Below are positions 60,001 to 61,777 of a stretch of DNA of 64,000 nucleotides, piece by piece; within the stretch, counting starts at the first letter, position 1; each line of letters begins with the position of its first letter. A model generated the notes under the pieces. It had not been told where the DNA came from and made no database searches. It was given only the letters and a program-made list of their open reading frames with translations. The stretch spans positions 29,957,543 to 30,021,542 of the forward strand of contig NC_065557.1 of NCBI RefSeq assembly GCF_022605725.1. Direction: 5' to 3'. A program made the translations under genes and the position numbers. This stretch comes from Anthonomus grandis grandis (lineage: Eukaryota > Arthropoda > Insecta > Coleoptera > Curculionidae).

Positions 60001-61777
60001 TAGGTATCATATATGTTTACTGTATATTTTTTGAATAAATAATTATTATGTTACCTTTACTTAAACATGAACACAATGGTCAATGCTGTCTTTCTTGAAA
60101 AAATTATGATTTCAGATTATCCAAGGTAAATGAAGAAAATCTAATCTTGGGATTATATGACTCAAAGTTAATATTTAGCATTTTTTTTAGTCTATAAAAC
60201 ACATTTGGCTTAAAGAAAATGGTAGATTATCCACACTTTTGAGCCAGATGAAACAAGCTGTAATAATTTTAGATCCATAATAGCTGCTAGAACTAATATG
60301 TTTAAATCCCCAATAAATATTATTTATAATTGGGTTAGCCATCTCTCTTTCTATAACTACAAAAATTTAATCCATAACAATAGAAGTTAATTTCTTTAAC
60401 AGTTTACATTTTTTCTTCAAAAACTTGCATTTAACTGATCAAAGGTTCAAGTATTTGTGCAATTATTGATCTTGTTAGACACATAAGGTATATGCTGTTA
60501 ATTTCACAAAGATCAAATTTAGATCAATCACGTTTTGTTAGGGGGAAATATAAAAATTAATAATAACTAAATACAGACAATTTACAGAACCATTCTAGAG
60601 CTTAAAAATTAAGTAAAGGACATGCATTTTTCTTCTAAATTTTAATGGTCAAATGCATAGGACAATATCACAATTTAGTGACAATAGATATTAAAGCTTA
60701 AATAATCAACATTATCATTATAAAATCATAAAAGTAATCTTATTTTAGCAAAAGTTTTGGGATGATCAGCTTATATCTCACCTAAATTCAATCTTGCATC
60801 TGAATAAAACCAATTATATAAATTACAATAACCAATTTTAAAATTGCATAAATTACAAACTTATATTAAATTAAAATGAAGGAAAATGCTTAGCTTCTTG
60901 TTCACTTGATTTTAATAATATATGGATTCCACTGCTAAAAAGAGAAAATAGTGATCCCTAATGGAAATATATTTTTTATTTGTATTTTCTATTATTTAAT
61001 TATATTAGGATCACACCCCAAAAAGTAACTTTTGTATTTTTTGGAAAAATTAATGAAATACAAAAAACATAGTAATTTTAATTTTTTTATTTATTTGTTG
61101 ACCTTGTGCTGAGCACATTTAGTCACAAGTTCTAATTGGAACAACCTCTATAATTTTGTAACAACTAAACCAGACACTCACAACGGACCATGCCAAATTT
61201 GGGACTTAAACCCAGAGCCACACGACTGCTAGGCAGGCACATATCAACCACATTCTTCATATCTAATAAATTATTTTATTTAAGAATTATTGGAATTAAA
61301 TTGAATTACATATAACCAAAGGTTTTGTTAAAGTAATTGTAAGTTCATATTTCTTCTCGATACATGAATAAGTATTGTTTCTTCTTCTAATCAATAATTG
61401 AGGGTATGAGATAGTACATTCTAAATTGATGTGTGTAGTGCCATACCATGTATTTTTTCATTGTTTGATGGATACATACCTGAATGTGTGAAAGAGAAGC
61501 TCCGACTTGAATACAAGCCATTTTGACATCTTCTAGAGCTTTTTTTCTCTGGGCCACATTTTCATTCTGGCATATATCTATAACACAAACAACTTCCATA
61601 TGAGGTTTTGTCATTGTGACATGTGTATTTGCAGAATAGTCTGAATGAGACCCAACACTGTCTGTGACACTATGACATTCTAAAAATTCAAAGTTTATTT
61701 TAGTAGTGACAAAATAATTTTTAATGAGTCAGTTCTCTACCTGCATCAGACTCGGCTACCATTGGTATAGAAGGCAT
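1..61777 (-). CDS. Ask1: ASK1-type MAP kinase kinase kinase (MAP3K5/15 orthologue), 5' eleven coding exons, 3' part outside window
   Basis: Joined minus-strand exons: 61777-61741, 61679-61480, 39381-39187, 39119-38959, 38897-38773, 38720-38509, 38210-38060, 10732-10539, 10323-10039, 4218-4040, 1389-1211. All junctions are GT..AG and the phases close, giving 639 codons plus one base. The order matches known ASK1 proteins: an N-terminal thioredoxin-binding-type domain (residues about 20-150), a TPR-rich central regulatory region (about 180-430; LLSFRDIQAYDS, FALNRRKKEGDR), a segment with WYLKS and FFWMDFFKEATKT (about 435-480), a PH-like domain (about 525-580), then the kinase start with GKGTYGVVYA near residue 625. 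In the family this cytosolic Ser/Thr kinase responds to oxidative and other stress and activates MKKs upstream of JNK and p38; that role is family knowledge. The alphaC helix, catalytic loop and C-terminal coiled coil lie beyond position 1. Introns reach 22.1 and 27.3 kb and hold nested transposons. Confidence 0.93.
262..589. repeat. 164-bp perfect tandem duplication
   Basis: The unit starting GTATAATGAGGAATTGCTTA occurs at 262-425 and again at 426-589 with no difference that I can see by eye. Each unit contains a GTTAACAC/TTAACAC-rich stretch. It lies in the intron 3' of ASK1 exon 11. Confidence 0.95.
590..1210. other. ASK1 intron sequence, nothing recognised
   Basis: AT-rich intron between the tandem duplication and exon 11. 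No coding similarity or repeat structure seen. Confidence 0.6.
1211..1389 (-). CDS. Ask1: ASK1 coding exon 11 (start of kinase domain)
   Basis: 179 bp, phase 2 in and phase 1 out, acceptor cgtatttcag, donor AAGCAAG/gtaagt. EYERDEQGKKKILGKGTYGV carries the kinase glycine-rich loop (GKGTYGVVYA), as in vertebrate YEYDENGDRVVLGKGTYGIV. The remainder of the kinase is outside the window. Confidence 0.96.
1390..3555. other. ASK1 intron between exons 10 and 11, AT-rich with two microsatellites
   Basis: Holds an (AAT)n tract near 1631-1664 and an (AAAT)n tract near 2030-2058. Otherwise AT-rich with many homopolymer runs; no gene or transposon recognised. Confidence 0.6.
3556..3850 (+). mobile_element. 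Possible LINE ORF2 linker fragment
   Basis: A 60-codon frame (3604-3786) reads KREWISLDIRTSSRKLKQLY and ends YKYVICYKKLVRYVY. A WI...I..S..KL..LYR....K..YK..I pattern is usual in the stretch between endonuclease and reverse transcriptase of LINE ORF2 proteins. No catalytic motif is present, so the call is weak. Confidence 0.35.
4040..4218 (-). CDS. Ask1: ASK1 coding exon 10 (PH-like domain)
   Basis: 179 bp, phase 0 in and phase 2 out. IHDWEFTADDIRHFSLNTQD and SSFLYVLAISDCFQLFFPSE correspond to vertebrate IHEWNFSASSVRGVSISKFE and CFLYVLHNSDDFQIYF in the ASK PH-like domain just upstream of the kinase. Confidence 0.93.
4312..4691. repeat. Foldback/MITE-like inverted repeat
   Basis: A left arm at about 4312-4452 (with TCAGAGCAAAATCTTTAT, GGCTTAGCAGA, CACAGGAGTTC) is the diverged reverse complement of a right arm at about 4548-4691 (GGAACTCCCGTGTG, TCTGCTAAGCC, ATAAAGATTTTGCTCTG). 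The loop is about 95 bp of AT-rich DNA. No coding capacity, so a non-autonomous element is likely. Confidence 0.8.
5338..5751 (+). mobile_element. LINE endonuclease remnant, split by the mariner that follows
   Basis: VMGDLNAKNVG is readable near 5360-5392 (the APE-endonuclease GDFN/GDLN block), followed by degraded frames including HHFTAESLTQP. The mariner at 5752-8254 interrupts this sequence, and related anonymous sequence resumes after 8256. Many stops and frameshifts. Confidence 0.45.
5752..6236 (+). repeat. mariner terminal inverted repeat, left
   Basis: The reverse complement of 7766-8254 with scattered substitutions. It contains the GGTGGGGGAAGGGTT and GAGGGCGGTTT landmarks that recur inverted on the right. 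Confidence 0.9.
6382..7513 (-). pseudogene. mariner (DD41D-like) transposase, inactivated
   Basis: Starts MPSVIPNDVAFDMLALCFEL at 7513, with a frameshift near 7340. It continues ANVINILAYIGMNPHISIRN with HTH ISRELGVS, then a 70-bp intron (7108-7177, GT..AG), then LHPYHVVLHQAL, TDEASF (first Asp), QHDG (second Asp) and PARSPDLTVLDFYLWG (third Asp). I count 40-41 residues between the second and third Asp, as in DD41D (rosa-like) mariners. Several in-frame stops, two of them TGA at expected Trp codons. It ends at 6382. Confidence 0.85.
7766..8254 (-). repeat. mariner terminal inverted repeat, right
   Basis: Inverted partner of 5752-6236, ending in CATCCGG next to the flanking TA. Confidence 0.9.
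8257..10038. other. ASK1 intron 9 remainder, mostly unassigned
   Basis: The first 200 bases look like continuation of the pre-mariner LINE remnant. A short palindrome CACGACTTAAGGTCGTG sits near 8744-8760. No other gene or repeat recognised up to exon 9. Confidence 0.5.
10039..10323 (-). CDS. Ask1: ASK1 coding exon 9
   Basis: 285 bp, phase 0 at both ends. Begins AAEHMFRLKPPDWYLKST and continues FFWMDFFKEATKT and RFPVLIFEPSKEYMPS, matching vertebrate ASEKLFKLKTPAWYLKS, DFWMDFLVEATKT and RFPVLILEPTKIYQPS. Confidence 0.96.
10539..10732 (-). CDS. Ask1: ASK1 coding exon 8
   Basis: 194 bp, phase 1 in and phase 0 out, acceptor tctttaag, donor ATACAG/gtaaat. INLATLLVIKGEEF, SLIGKKGSLASLIDYWDVAT and VLAQNYANAIQ match vertebrate INYAVLLLAAGHQF, SLLGKKGNLEKLQSYWEV and VLANDHMRVIQ. 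Confidence 0.95.
10733..12639. other. Start of the 27.3-kb ASK1 intron, nothing recognised
   Basis: AT-rich, no convincing coding similarity on either strand. Degraded sequence near 12.5 kb may be the 5' continuation of the LINE that follows. Confidence 0.5.
12640..13014 (+). mobile_element. LINE (non-LTR) ORF2, 5' part, interrupted by Sailor
   Basis: VRESKKQYIEYLCSQNNPAK and EEIRNAIYAIKTNSRRTDDI followed by SGSILRLCSPLVDTYI form the pre-RT region of a LINE ORF2. The frame stops at the Sailor TIR and resumes at 15586. Confidence 0.75.
13015..15585 (+). mobile_element. Sailor-type (DD82E) Tc1/mariner-superfamily transposon, copy 1
   Basis: A 2571-bp element with inverted ends GTTCGATCA(4 nt)ATCTTYGCG continuing into TTCAYGTCATCA, at 13015 and 15585. 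Both flanks carry TATATA. It encodes a broken transposase on the plus strand. Removing it with one TATATA restores a continuous LINE frame (VDTYI + LYIINCCIDFPFSW). Confidence 0.85.
13443..14690 (+). pseudogene. Sailor DD82E transposase, inactivated (copy 1)
   Basis: N-terminus MPGKRLNSQARVIVGNLIDY, then a likely donor (CAAGAG/gtaaat). Further frames give GFKYKKDDNRRALMETPNIA, then a frameshift exactly where the first catalytic Asp-Glu is expected (TWIFSKSNNMKSWQDDT in the shifted frame), then KGGFMKNASLVFDS, AMDNAPYHS (second Asp) and PPYHCQFNAIEMIW (catalytic Glu). Second Asp to Glu is about 79-80 residues including a stop. At least four disabling changes. Confidence 0.85.
15586..17295 (+). 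mobile_element. LINE (non-LTR) ORF2 reverse transcriptase, 3' part
   Basis: Continues the frame at 12640-13014: INCCIDFPFSWKTAIGKPLA, LSDLRILSILPVQSKIYKKI, ENQCGFKKGQ, FDTLDHALLCSKLHYYG, SGVPQGSILSPLLFII, AFADDTQLVYNFD (catalytic FADD), SARNLGLHMNEVLRFRDHVK, then a thumb region to about 16970. The 3' end has (TTA)n at about 17266-17288. Stops and frameshifts are scattered through it. A Nimb/Jockey/CR1-type LINE; I cannot fix the clade. Confidence 0.85.
17696..18690 (+). pseudogene. MULE (Mutator-like) transposase remnant
   Basis: Frames read KNYYPKGSVVKFAFIKKVEH, QQVKTNINKWFDLHLKPKAI, TFHFVVST.RQEDFYMLFNS, SVYVCDAAKSIQNSFIEV and finally WLAQNRNSDLGAAPGSTATN, continuing NALEYFNRTIKDS. The VSxRxEDxYxxFxSL and CDAAxxIxNxF blocks and the G.P.TNNALE..NR.IKD block are characteristic of MULE transposases found in insects. 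Several stops break it. No terminal inverted repeats found. Confidence 0.7.
18700..19540. other. Intergenic-like spacer between two transposon remnants
   Basis: AT-rich; contains GATACGTGGTATCAC near 19085, which recurs in part (TTTACGTGGTATCACC) near 22092 on the other side of the next pseudogene and could belong to its ends. The two copies are in direct orientation, so they are not inverted repeats. Confidence 0.4.
19541..21815 (+). pseudogene. Transposase-like pseudogene of an unclassified family (SDGCCYQNKN / GHTQME motifs)
   Basis: One decayed gene spread over several plus-strand frames. It starts MASRQNIYSSRTQKILENLK, then an acidic region (EEYVPISGSEQNDSEDSDDD), a basic segment, FRKFWSNMTWDQKKVYISTL, SSSLKYSIKSPDGQVLSVCK, SLPKLPSHYCRKSTNKLYVE, QPKKDKCDTYCSF, VLTQDVQAVKVCPYLNASAL, WFTETEAGLTANTFASCLVD, VIIWSDGCCYQNKN, EKGHTQMEADSVHALIER, and a C-terminus with LLLFPQLRNQP and SFYDNLPH. 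I recognise this layout from large families of uncharacterised insect and cnidarian proteins, I believe those with the domain called DUF7869, and it probably represents a DDE-type mobile element. Family name and mechanism are uncertain. At least five frameshifts. Confidence 0.65.
21816..23300. other. ASK1 intron sequence, nothing recognised
   Basis: AT-rich, no coding similarity. The first few hundred bases may be the 3' non-coding part of the preceding element. Confidence 0.5.
23302..23975. repeat. MITE-like inverted repeat with ACAGGGTGTTTAA end
   Basis: The left end is TATACAGGGTGTTTAATAAT. An inner segment (TTTGCGCCATAAATCCCTAT...GATATAATTTTAAGAAAAAA) recurs as a diverged reverse complement at about 23885-23975. 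The right terminus appears truncated. No coding capacity. Confidence 0.65.
24195..24275 (+). other. tRNA-like module (A-box and B-box matches) upstream of a hammerhead motif
   Basis: TGGCCTATGGG at 24212-24222 fits a pol III A-box and GGATCGGTCCC at 24255-24265 fits a B-box, about 32 bp apart as in a tRNA. The surrounding GGTTACACGCGCGTC and TTAAGGTTGCTGGATC look tRNA-derived, but I cannot fold a full cloverleaf. About 190 bp downstream is a hammerhead ribozyme motif. Confidence 0.55.
24457..24605 (+). mobile_element. Penelope-like element terminal fragment (pLTR)
   Basis: The hammerhead is followed about 80 bp later by TGGTCTCTTGGAGAAAGAAT, continuing GGATGA. The matching TGGTCTCTTAGAGAATAATG, continuing GATGA, lies at one end of the full Penelope-like element (near 31345-31370). 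No coding part here, so this is a solo terminal repeat or 5'-truncated end. Confidence 0.65.
24458..24499 (+). ncRNA. Hammerhead ribozyme motif (Penelope-like element)
   Basis: Stem I AAGC/GCTT (24458-24461, 24496-24499); core CTGATGA (24462-24468); stem II GCTCC-GATA-GGAGC; core GAAA (24484-24487); palindromic stem III CACGTG; cleavage triplet GTA, predicted cut after 24495. All core nucleotides are present. Short stem III hammerheads of this kind are known from Penelope-like retroelements, where they may act as dimers. Confidence 0.85.
24960..25830 (-). mobile_element. LINE ORF2 remnant, minus strand
   Basis: Minus-strand frames read LQQDLNSDLS, WLCDNNLSIKILMRLAESNL, SVFGNKERLSGTNLNEINVF, IKNLGVILHSIIFIHML, then IILKCNRYTPIHTILNVLNI and LPKHLCEKTILFSDIKRIIS, ending NEFPTNLKNYNNLNTFRKIL. 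This is the post-catalytic RT and C-terminal part of a LINE, with many lesions. Confidence 0.7.
25870..27275 (+). mobile_element. LINE ORF2 3' fragment, plus strand
   Basis: LYINDIV then LFADDTMVYLAVKDINVMQT in an adjacent frame (catalytic FADD near 25975), then IKYLGVIFDCYLNFHIHADY, KVGFIPRVGQNLSLTTRLLL, AIRTILKCNRFTPVSLILNV, SNMLSIKQKI, and GLSDFNMLPDFIKECTTLNA followed by FKKLVREHLLS and a stop near 26776. A long 3' UTR ends in (ATT)n at about 27252-27275. Related to, and head to head with, the minus-strand copy at 24960-25830. Confidence 0.82.
27276..28364. other. ASK1 intron sequence, nothing recognised
   Basis: AT-rich, no coding similarity or repeat structure noticed. Confidence 0.5.
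28365..28475 (-). mobile_element. Fragment of an R1/LOA-type LINE C-terminus
   Basis: Minus strand reads KYGFKTDVDHVVWDVKRFPS, continuing LQRLENL. The TVDHVxWxCxRF block with a following short helix is typical of the region after the zinc knuckle in R1-group LINE ORF2 proteins. Only about 30 codons, so uncertain. Confidence 0.4.
28935..29002 (+). repeat. 68-bp inverted repeat of the Penelope-like element, 3' end copy
   Basis: Starts ATTGACGAAAAACAAAG and ends GGGCTACACGTG; the identical reverse complement is at 31267-31334. It ends exactly at the target-site duplication. Confidence 0.95.
28992..29031 (-). ncRNA. Hammerhead ribozyme motif in the Penelope-like element
   Basis: Minus strand: stem I GGC/GCC, core CTGATGA (29028-29022), stem II GCTCT-AACT-AGAGC, core GAAA, stem III palindrome CACGTG, triplet GTA. 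Same architecture as the motif at 24458-24499, with compensating changes in stem II (GCTCC/GGAGC versus GCTCT/AGAGC). Confidence 0.88.
29195..29275 (-). other. tRNA-like module upstream of the hammerhead in the Penelope-like element
   Basis: On the minus strand TAGCCGATAGG (29261-29251) fits an A-box and GGATTCGATTC (29218-29208) fits a B-box, about 32 bp apart. It aligns loosely with the module at 24195-24275 (GGTT.ACAC, then GTTG...GGAT). About 180-220 bp upstream of the hammerhead on the same strand. Confidence 0.55.
29349..31333 (-). pseudogene. Penelope-like polyprotein: reverse transcriptase + GIY-YIG endonuclease, lightly broken
   Basis: The N-terminal frame (31333-30746) has LILSKADKGNCLVILNKTDY and PILYGLPK. 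A damaged stretch at about 30745-30540 shows PKIHKTNFPIRPVVSFVNSP in shifted frame and an in-frame stop. The main frame (30539-29349, 396 codons) has GLAMGSCLSPLLIEIF, YKRYVDDIFIIW (catalytic YVDD, residues 84-87), FTIEEEKDGCLSFLDL, and a C-terminal GIY-YIG nuclease: GVYSLKCDDC (284-286), YIGQSGRKIFTRIKEH (297-299) and a conserved Glu in LLEKMEI. In this family the RT copies RNA at a target nick and the GIY-YIG domain cuts DNA. Few lesions, so a fairly young copy. Confidence 0.93.
31267..31334 (-). repeat. 68-bp inverted repeat of the Penelope-like element, 5' copy
   Basis: Partner of 28935-29002. It overlaps the first codons of the element's reading frame (MTKNKEKHKVTVSQHVIKRA). Confidence 0.95.
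31520..33083 (+). CDS. Sailor DD82E transposase (copy 2), near intact with one intron
   Basis: Exons 31520-32114 and 32362-33083 with a 247-bp GT..AG intron (GAAG/gtaaaa, ttttaag/GTCATCG) give 438 residues. HTH-like N-terminus (RAADATKLSTTTIANIKKNG); catalytic residues D170 (VFIDETW), D260 (IMDNASYH) and E343 (CQFNAIEMVW). Exactly 82 residues separate D260 and E343, the DD82E signature, against 34 in classic Tc1/mariner. LVPNLPPKSFIIMDN and LPPYHCQFNAIE are typical of this group in insects. A short acidic tail follows. The true start is uncertain because a Penelope-like element inserted upstream. A related N-terminus at 36982 begins MGHKQQVRNGIA. Confidence 0.88.
33084..33392. other. Sailor 3' non-coding sequence
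   Basis: AT-rich stretch between the transposase stop and the hAT terminal repeat. The last 8 bases (attaagtc, 33385-33392) are the putative hAT target duplication. Confidence 0.6.
33393..36768 (+). mobile_element. hAT transposon nested in the Sailor composite
   Basis: Terminal inverted repeats TAGGGATGTGCGATACGATA at 33393 and its complement ending at 36768. Subterminal CGATACGATAC and CCGGTACTTT motifs at both ends. Flanking 8-mers attaagtc and gttacgtc match at 6 of 8. 3376 bp, with a plus-strand BED-finger transposase. Confidence 0.9.
33911..36461 (+). pseudogene. hAT transposase with BED zinc finger, C-terminus lost
   Basis: Likely exons 33911-34102, 34814-34959 and 35024 onward, with GT..AG junctions that keep frame. 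Exon 1 is a BED finger (SDVWKVFIKINADGTCKLCL, LRKHLTRRHP). Exon 3 carries SDIWTDTLNTKSFLGITLHF (first Asp region), VTAVVTDNGANMVKAIA after a one-base deletion near 35428 (second Asp), PCFAHTLDLV and SVPARWNSVYYMLERF. Near 36390 the frame breaks: KKAAIKYLSVVGT is readable in another frame, then the SVPSER..S block and the hATC dimerisation region are missing. This copy cannot be autonomous. Confidence 0.9.
36777..36982 (-). pseudogene. Inverted N-terminal fragment of a Sailor transposase
   Basis: Minus strand reads MGHKQQVRNGIAQIENVIER followed by AADATKLSTTTIANIKKNGI, matching residues about 14-50 of the plus-strand transposase at 31520, then KQKTAKTKSTTYLKSRIR with small deletions. It lies between the hAT and the right Sailor terminus, head to head with copy 2. 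Confidence 0.85.
37288..38059. other. ASK1 intron tail before exon 7, nothing recognised
   Basis: AT-rich; no repeat or coding similarity seen. Confidence 0.55.
38060..38210 (-). CDS. Ask1: ASK1 coding exon 7 (TPR-like region)
   Basis: 151 bp, phase 0 in and phase 1 out. DMLCLCGRIYKDKFTESNYT and ILWYKKGFDCQSNEYAG match the ASK TPR region (DMYCLVGRIYKDMFLDSNFT). Followed by a 27.3-kb intron packed with transposons. Confidence 0.95.
38509..38720 (-). CDS. Ask1: ASK1 coding exon 6 (TPR-like region)
   Basis: 212 bp, phase 1 in and phase 0 out. Residues 240-310 contain VDLLLSFRDIQAYDSMIHLV and CFALNRRKKEGDREKAL, diagnostic for the ASK family central region (NLLLSYRDIQDYDS, FALNRRNLPGDRAKAL). Confidence 0.96.
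38773..38897 (-). CDS. Ask1: ASK1 coding exon 5
   Basis: 125 bp, phase 2 in and phase 1 out. TYMKERFLADLKKINELK and KKIKKRLDDPNVLS match the start of the TPR-rich regulatory region (SQYFRESILNDIRKAR... in vertebrates). Separated from exon 4 by a 61-bp intron. Confidence 0.92.
38959..39119 (-). CDS. Ask1: ASK1 coding exon 4
   Basis: 161 bp, phase 0 in and phase 2 out, acceptor tttattttag, donor AGCAA/gtacat. Residues 145-197 include SCSNYPFISYKLSDLSC and KLKKLLKDVEVQS, aligning to the vertebrate segment that starts NYTFVPYMIT and ends at the helix before SSQYFRE. Confidence 0.88.
39187..39381 (-). CDS. Ask1: ASK1 coding exon 3
   Basis: 195 bp, phase 0 at both ends, acceptor ttcttttag, donor ACG/gtaaga. 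Residues 80-144 contain FEKLDFGEANVVSSFYNADV and YHLGVRESFNMKQNILIYND, very close to vertebrate ASK1 (KLDFGETTVLDRFYNADI, YHLGVRESFSM). It follows the 22.1-kb intron. A decayed copy of its 3' half lies in that intron at about 40.74-40.83 kb. Confidence 0.95.
39382..40649. other. Start of the 22.1-kb ASK1 intron, nothing recognised
   Basis: AT-rich; no transposon or gene recognised before the exon relic that follows. Confidence 0.5.
40650..40830 (-). pseudogene. Decayed duplicate of the ASK1 exon 3/exon 4 junction region
   Basis: About 180 bp here align with about 39103-39290 (end of exon 3, its intron, start of exon 4). The minus strand reads LIYNLGVGESFNMKQNI against LIYHLGVRESFNMKQNI in exon 3, then a frameshift and stops. 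The donor GTAAGA has become ATAAAA. GACTTCCGGATC and TTTGCTTCATATTAAAACTT are shared at DNA level. A tandem segmental duplication within the gene, no longer codable. Confidence 0.88.
40831..41890. other. ASK1 intron sequence, nothing recognised
   Basis: No confident coding similarity or repeats. Confidence 0.45.
41895..42175 (+). mobile_element. Penelope-like element remnant, GIY-YIG domain
   Basis: KYIGQTRKSINVRFEKHAAL then VKYGTVEKSSLARHILNIGL, and AYESLAIQKNLKKKTF in a neighbouring frame. This is the YIG half of a GIY-YIG nuclease followed by the usual Penelope C-terminus. It is the same family as the fragments at 57.6 and 59.6 kb (MGPTRRSINVRFK, LVKYGRVEKTSLAEHVLN). Confidence 0.8.
42438..43018. 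mobile_element. MITE with 46-bp identical terminal inverted repeats, TA target
   Basis: CAGTGTGGCCCAAATTGGGT at 42438 is repeated as an exact reverse complement ending at 43018, identical over 46 bp (to CTTGGAAACT). TA flanks both ends (42436-42437, 43019-43020). Length 581 bp, no transposase. TA duplication and TIR form suggest a Tc1/mariner-mobilised element. Identical ends suggest recent mobility or conversion. Confidence 0.92.
43024..43885. other. ASK1 intron sequence, nothing recognised
   Basis: The stretch 43130-43460 is less AT-rich than its neighbours and could be an old repeat, but I find no family match. Confidence 0.4.
43888..44005 (+). mobile_element. Penelope-like terminal fragment with degenerate hammerhead
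   Basis: Hammerhead core at 43888-43926: stem I GGT/ACC, CTGATGA, weak stem II (GCTCT..AGGC), GAAA, CATG, triplet GTA. It is followed by TCTCTGGGAAATTAGATGAA, resembling the TCTCTTGGAGAAAGAATGGA terminal motif of the copy at 24.5 kb. Confidence 0.65.
44432..44468 (-). ncRNA. Degenerate hammerhead motif (minus strand)
   Basis: Minus strand: CTGATGA, GCC...GGC stem II, GAAA, palindromic CGCG stem III, triplet GTA. Stem I is poorly paired. Upstream on the same strand (44543-44562) is TCATCCATTACTCTCAAAG, the Penelope-like terminal motif. This is an old terminal repeat facing the one at 43.9 kb. Confidence 0.6.
44563..45120. other. ASK1 intron sequence with a short unassigned frame
   Basis: A 67-codon plus-strand frame (44560-44763, IKIYENKEHRILLKQPSHPN) precedes a possible donor and acceptor (ttctgtttcag near 44791). 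I do not recognise it; it may be chance. Confidence 0.3.
45124..45167 (+). ncRNA. Decayed hammerhead motif, second Penelope-like family
   Basis: Stem I TTTTC/GAAAA (45124-45128, 45163-45167), TGTTAACATCGTTAGC, GAAA, CACGTG, triplet GTC. The CTGANGA core has decayed to CCGAATA. Downstream AAATAAAGAGTTTTGGTTAG is shared with 56280-56305, the start of the Penelope-like remnant there. Confidence 0.6.
45168..46599. other. ASK1 intron sequence, mostly unassigned
   Basis: The first 100 bases belong to the Penelope-like terminal sequence (GGTTAGTGGCAAAACGGTGT). The rest is not recognised. Confidence 0.45.
46600..49060 (+). mobile_element. Degraded LINE ORF2 (endonuclease end to RT)
   Basis: MVFSDHKAQIDRFKVQ (endonuclease SDH block, near 46795-46840), a linker, then EEPENYRPVSLFPVISKIIE, VVFCDLSKAFDCVDHAILLE (RT block A), VPQSSVLRAILFLIYINCL (RT block B), and distal pieces including FTLPSLYIFENPMFVKKGG and HHHDTRHKCDLV near 48900. 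Frames change every 50-100 codons. The FADD block is missing or unrecognisable. Confidence 0.75.
49115..49531 (+). repeat. mariner terminal inverted repeat, left
   Basis: Inverted partner of 55690-56113; the outer 250 bp align well, the inner part is more diverged. It ends at the 3' tail of the LINE. Confidence 0.85.
49732..52577 (-). CDS. LINE ORF2 protein: APE endonuclease + reverse transcriptase, one frameshift
   Basis: 846 codons are open from 52577 to 50037, then the frame shifts near 50075 and the C-terminus continues to 49732 (CKPLFVAERILTVFSLFILE to YSIEEYFNDSF). Endonuclease: LLNIQSLRNK (35), LTEHW (64), AGDFNINY (about 169), SDHEG (about 235). RT: EAMIIPLHKGG (504), CDLSKAFDCVDH (592-603), GVPQGSVLGPILFLLYVNDL (649-668), catalytic FADD (680-683). 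A single missing base explains the shift, as the paralogue at 58.9 kb reads through RDSCKPLFISQKIL. The 31-bp overlap with ORF1 suggests termination-reinitiation. Confidence 0.94.
52547..53824 (-). CDS. LINE ORF1 protein: Cys/His finger, coiled coil, C-terminal globular domain
   Basis: 425 residues, intact. The N-terminus (residues 7-29) has CC, CC.AC, H and C spaced like a PHD-type zinc finger (YCCVACNSIFHPSCL). Residues about 60-215 are heptad-rich coiled coil (LREKDRHLERIRRNSL). Residues about 250-400 (KLLFVAGKCDRLFLKLLRDK, DLVILWLNGTYSP) resemble the esterase/SGNH-like domain found in ORF1 of some CR1/L2 LINEs; the catalytic GDS is not obvious (GKC instead). ORF1 proteins bind RNA and act as chaperones in retrotransposition. 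It overlaps ORF2 by 31 bp. Confidence 0.88.
   Translation of the reverse strand: MNRSFKCCKNKDFLNYCCVACNSIFHPSCLERQSEVIRLGGYKILCTERCQTTFNEEKGQTRAYEQKIESMMEELREKDRHLERIRRNSLVFEDEVFEAERKFSSTLDILNKKNDELSYEIDNFKTKEHDLNLLVKSLQQEKMDLLLKMDKLTDLNKDLITNIHAIENESLAYKHQISLLQRDVDEYSSINEGMVTSIRVLEAEKESHLLEIGLLKTQQVVPTVTDSRNVRTEINKQNNKPDDFRPKLLFVAGKCDRLFLKLLRDKMGHVYNIQYFLKPGCLTRDLVLTASALASNFTKNDLVILWLNGTYSPTSIINDFIIPCKNTTFLVMTSPCFEPGCSVVYNSNLSLYKAFHRNSIDLSRILECNYANHFADLACILHGHIKKYFLNPLYNSKHLKLDRSPNFVESVGTASECVTGSHSFL
54317..55395 (-). pseudogene. mariner DD41D transposase, inactivated
   Basis: N-terminus MVYTLAERIEIIFLYGAQDR and CARRTARAFNERYQDKNVNH (HTH), then LLKNICFSDESTFF (first Asp), VFREGHTQYPQKINVWAGIY, IHFQQDGATAHYTL (second Asp) and GRRGAIEWPARSPDLTPLDF (third Asp). 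I count 41 residues between the second and third Asp. It ends FYCLANNGAHFEHLIK. Frameshifts near 55165, 55010 and 54640. It belongs to the same wide insect group as the element at 5752-8254 but is a distinct lineage. Confidence 0.88.
55690..56113 (-). repeat. mariner terminal inverted repeat, right
   Basis: Inverted partner of 49115-49531. It contains a longer T-run (56049-56065) and a small insertion relative to the left arm. Confidence 0.85.
57676..59590 (+). mobile_element. LINE copy, 5'-truncated and internally deleted, nested in a Penelope-like element
   Basis: Starts inside ORF1 (MNKNMIQSIKVLEVEKDTCY, NLFFVGGNCSRVFLKKLRLK), continues into the endonuclease (YVLCVYRPPTGN, SIVILAGDFNIN), then jumps near 58810 straight to the ORF2 C-terminus (YVAPVYFSLIESHLR, LLNIVFVIQKKAVRSL, LFILETATLIHK). 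The whole RT core is missing. The 3' end is (CTTT)n at about 59566-59584. Same family as 49532-53880 but diverged. Confidence 0.9.
59906..59952 (+). ncRNA. Decayed hammerhead motif, 3' end of the Penelope-like remnant
   Basis: AATCT/AGATT stem I, CTGTAGA in place of CTGATGA, TTAGC, AAAAC in place of GAAAC. It aligns with the motif at 45124-45167, including the preceding TTTTAATCTT and following AAATAAAG. No longer a functional ribozyme by sequence. Confidence 0.55.
59991..61180. other. ASK1 intron sequence, nothing recognised
   Basis: AT-rich, no coding or repeat structure noticed. Confidence 0.5.
61185..61260 (-). other. tRNA-like sequence, probable SINE head or tRNA relic
   Basis: Minus strand has TGGTTGATATG (61250-61240, A-box-like) and GGTTTAAGTCCC (61212-61201, B-box-like) about 27 bp apart. 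CAGTCGTGTGGCTCTGGG lies between. No cloverleaf acceptor stem could be closed. Likely a tRNA-derived SINE fragment in the ASK1 intron. Confidence 0.45.
61480..61679 (-). CDS. Ask1: ASK1 coding exon 2 (N-terminal domain)
   Basis: Acceptor tgaatttttag, donor CATTCAG/gtatgt, phase 1 in and phase 0 out. It encodes residues 13-79, including KPHMEVVCVIDICQ and KKALEDVKMACIQVGASL. This corresponds to the VAYVINE...ALQSLREACETVGATL region of vertebrate ASK1, the start of the thioredoxin-binding-type domain. Confidence 0.9.
61741..61777 (-). CDS. Ask1: ASK1 coding exon 1 (start codon)
   Basis: Reads MPSIPMVAESDA plus one base, then donor GCAG/gtagag. The sequence just before the ATG (cttaacag) could be an acceptor, so the 5' UTR may continue in an upstream noncoding exon. 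I chose this start because it is the first ATG in frame with exon 2 and nothing upstream extends the frame convincingly. Confidence 0.75.
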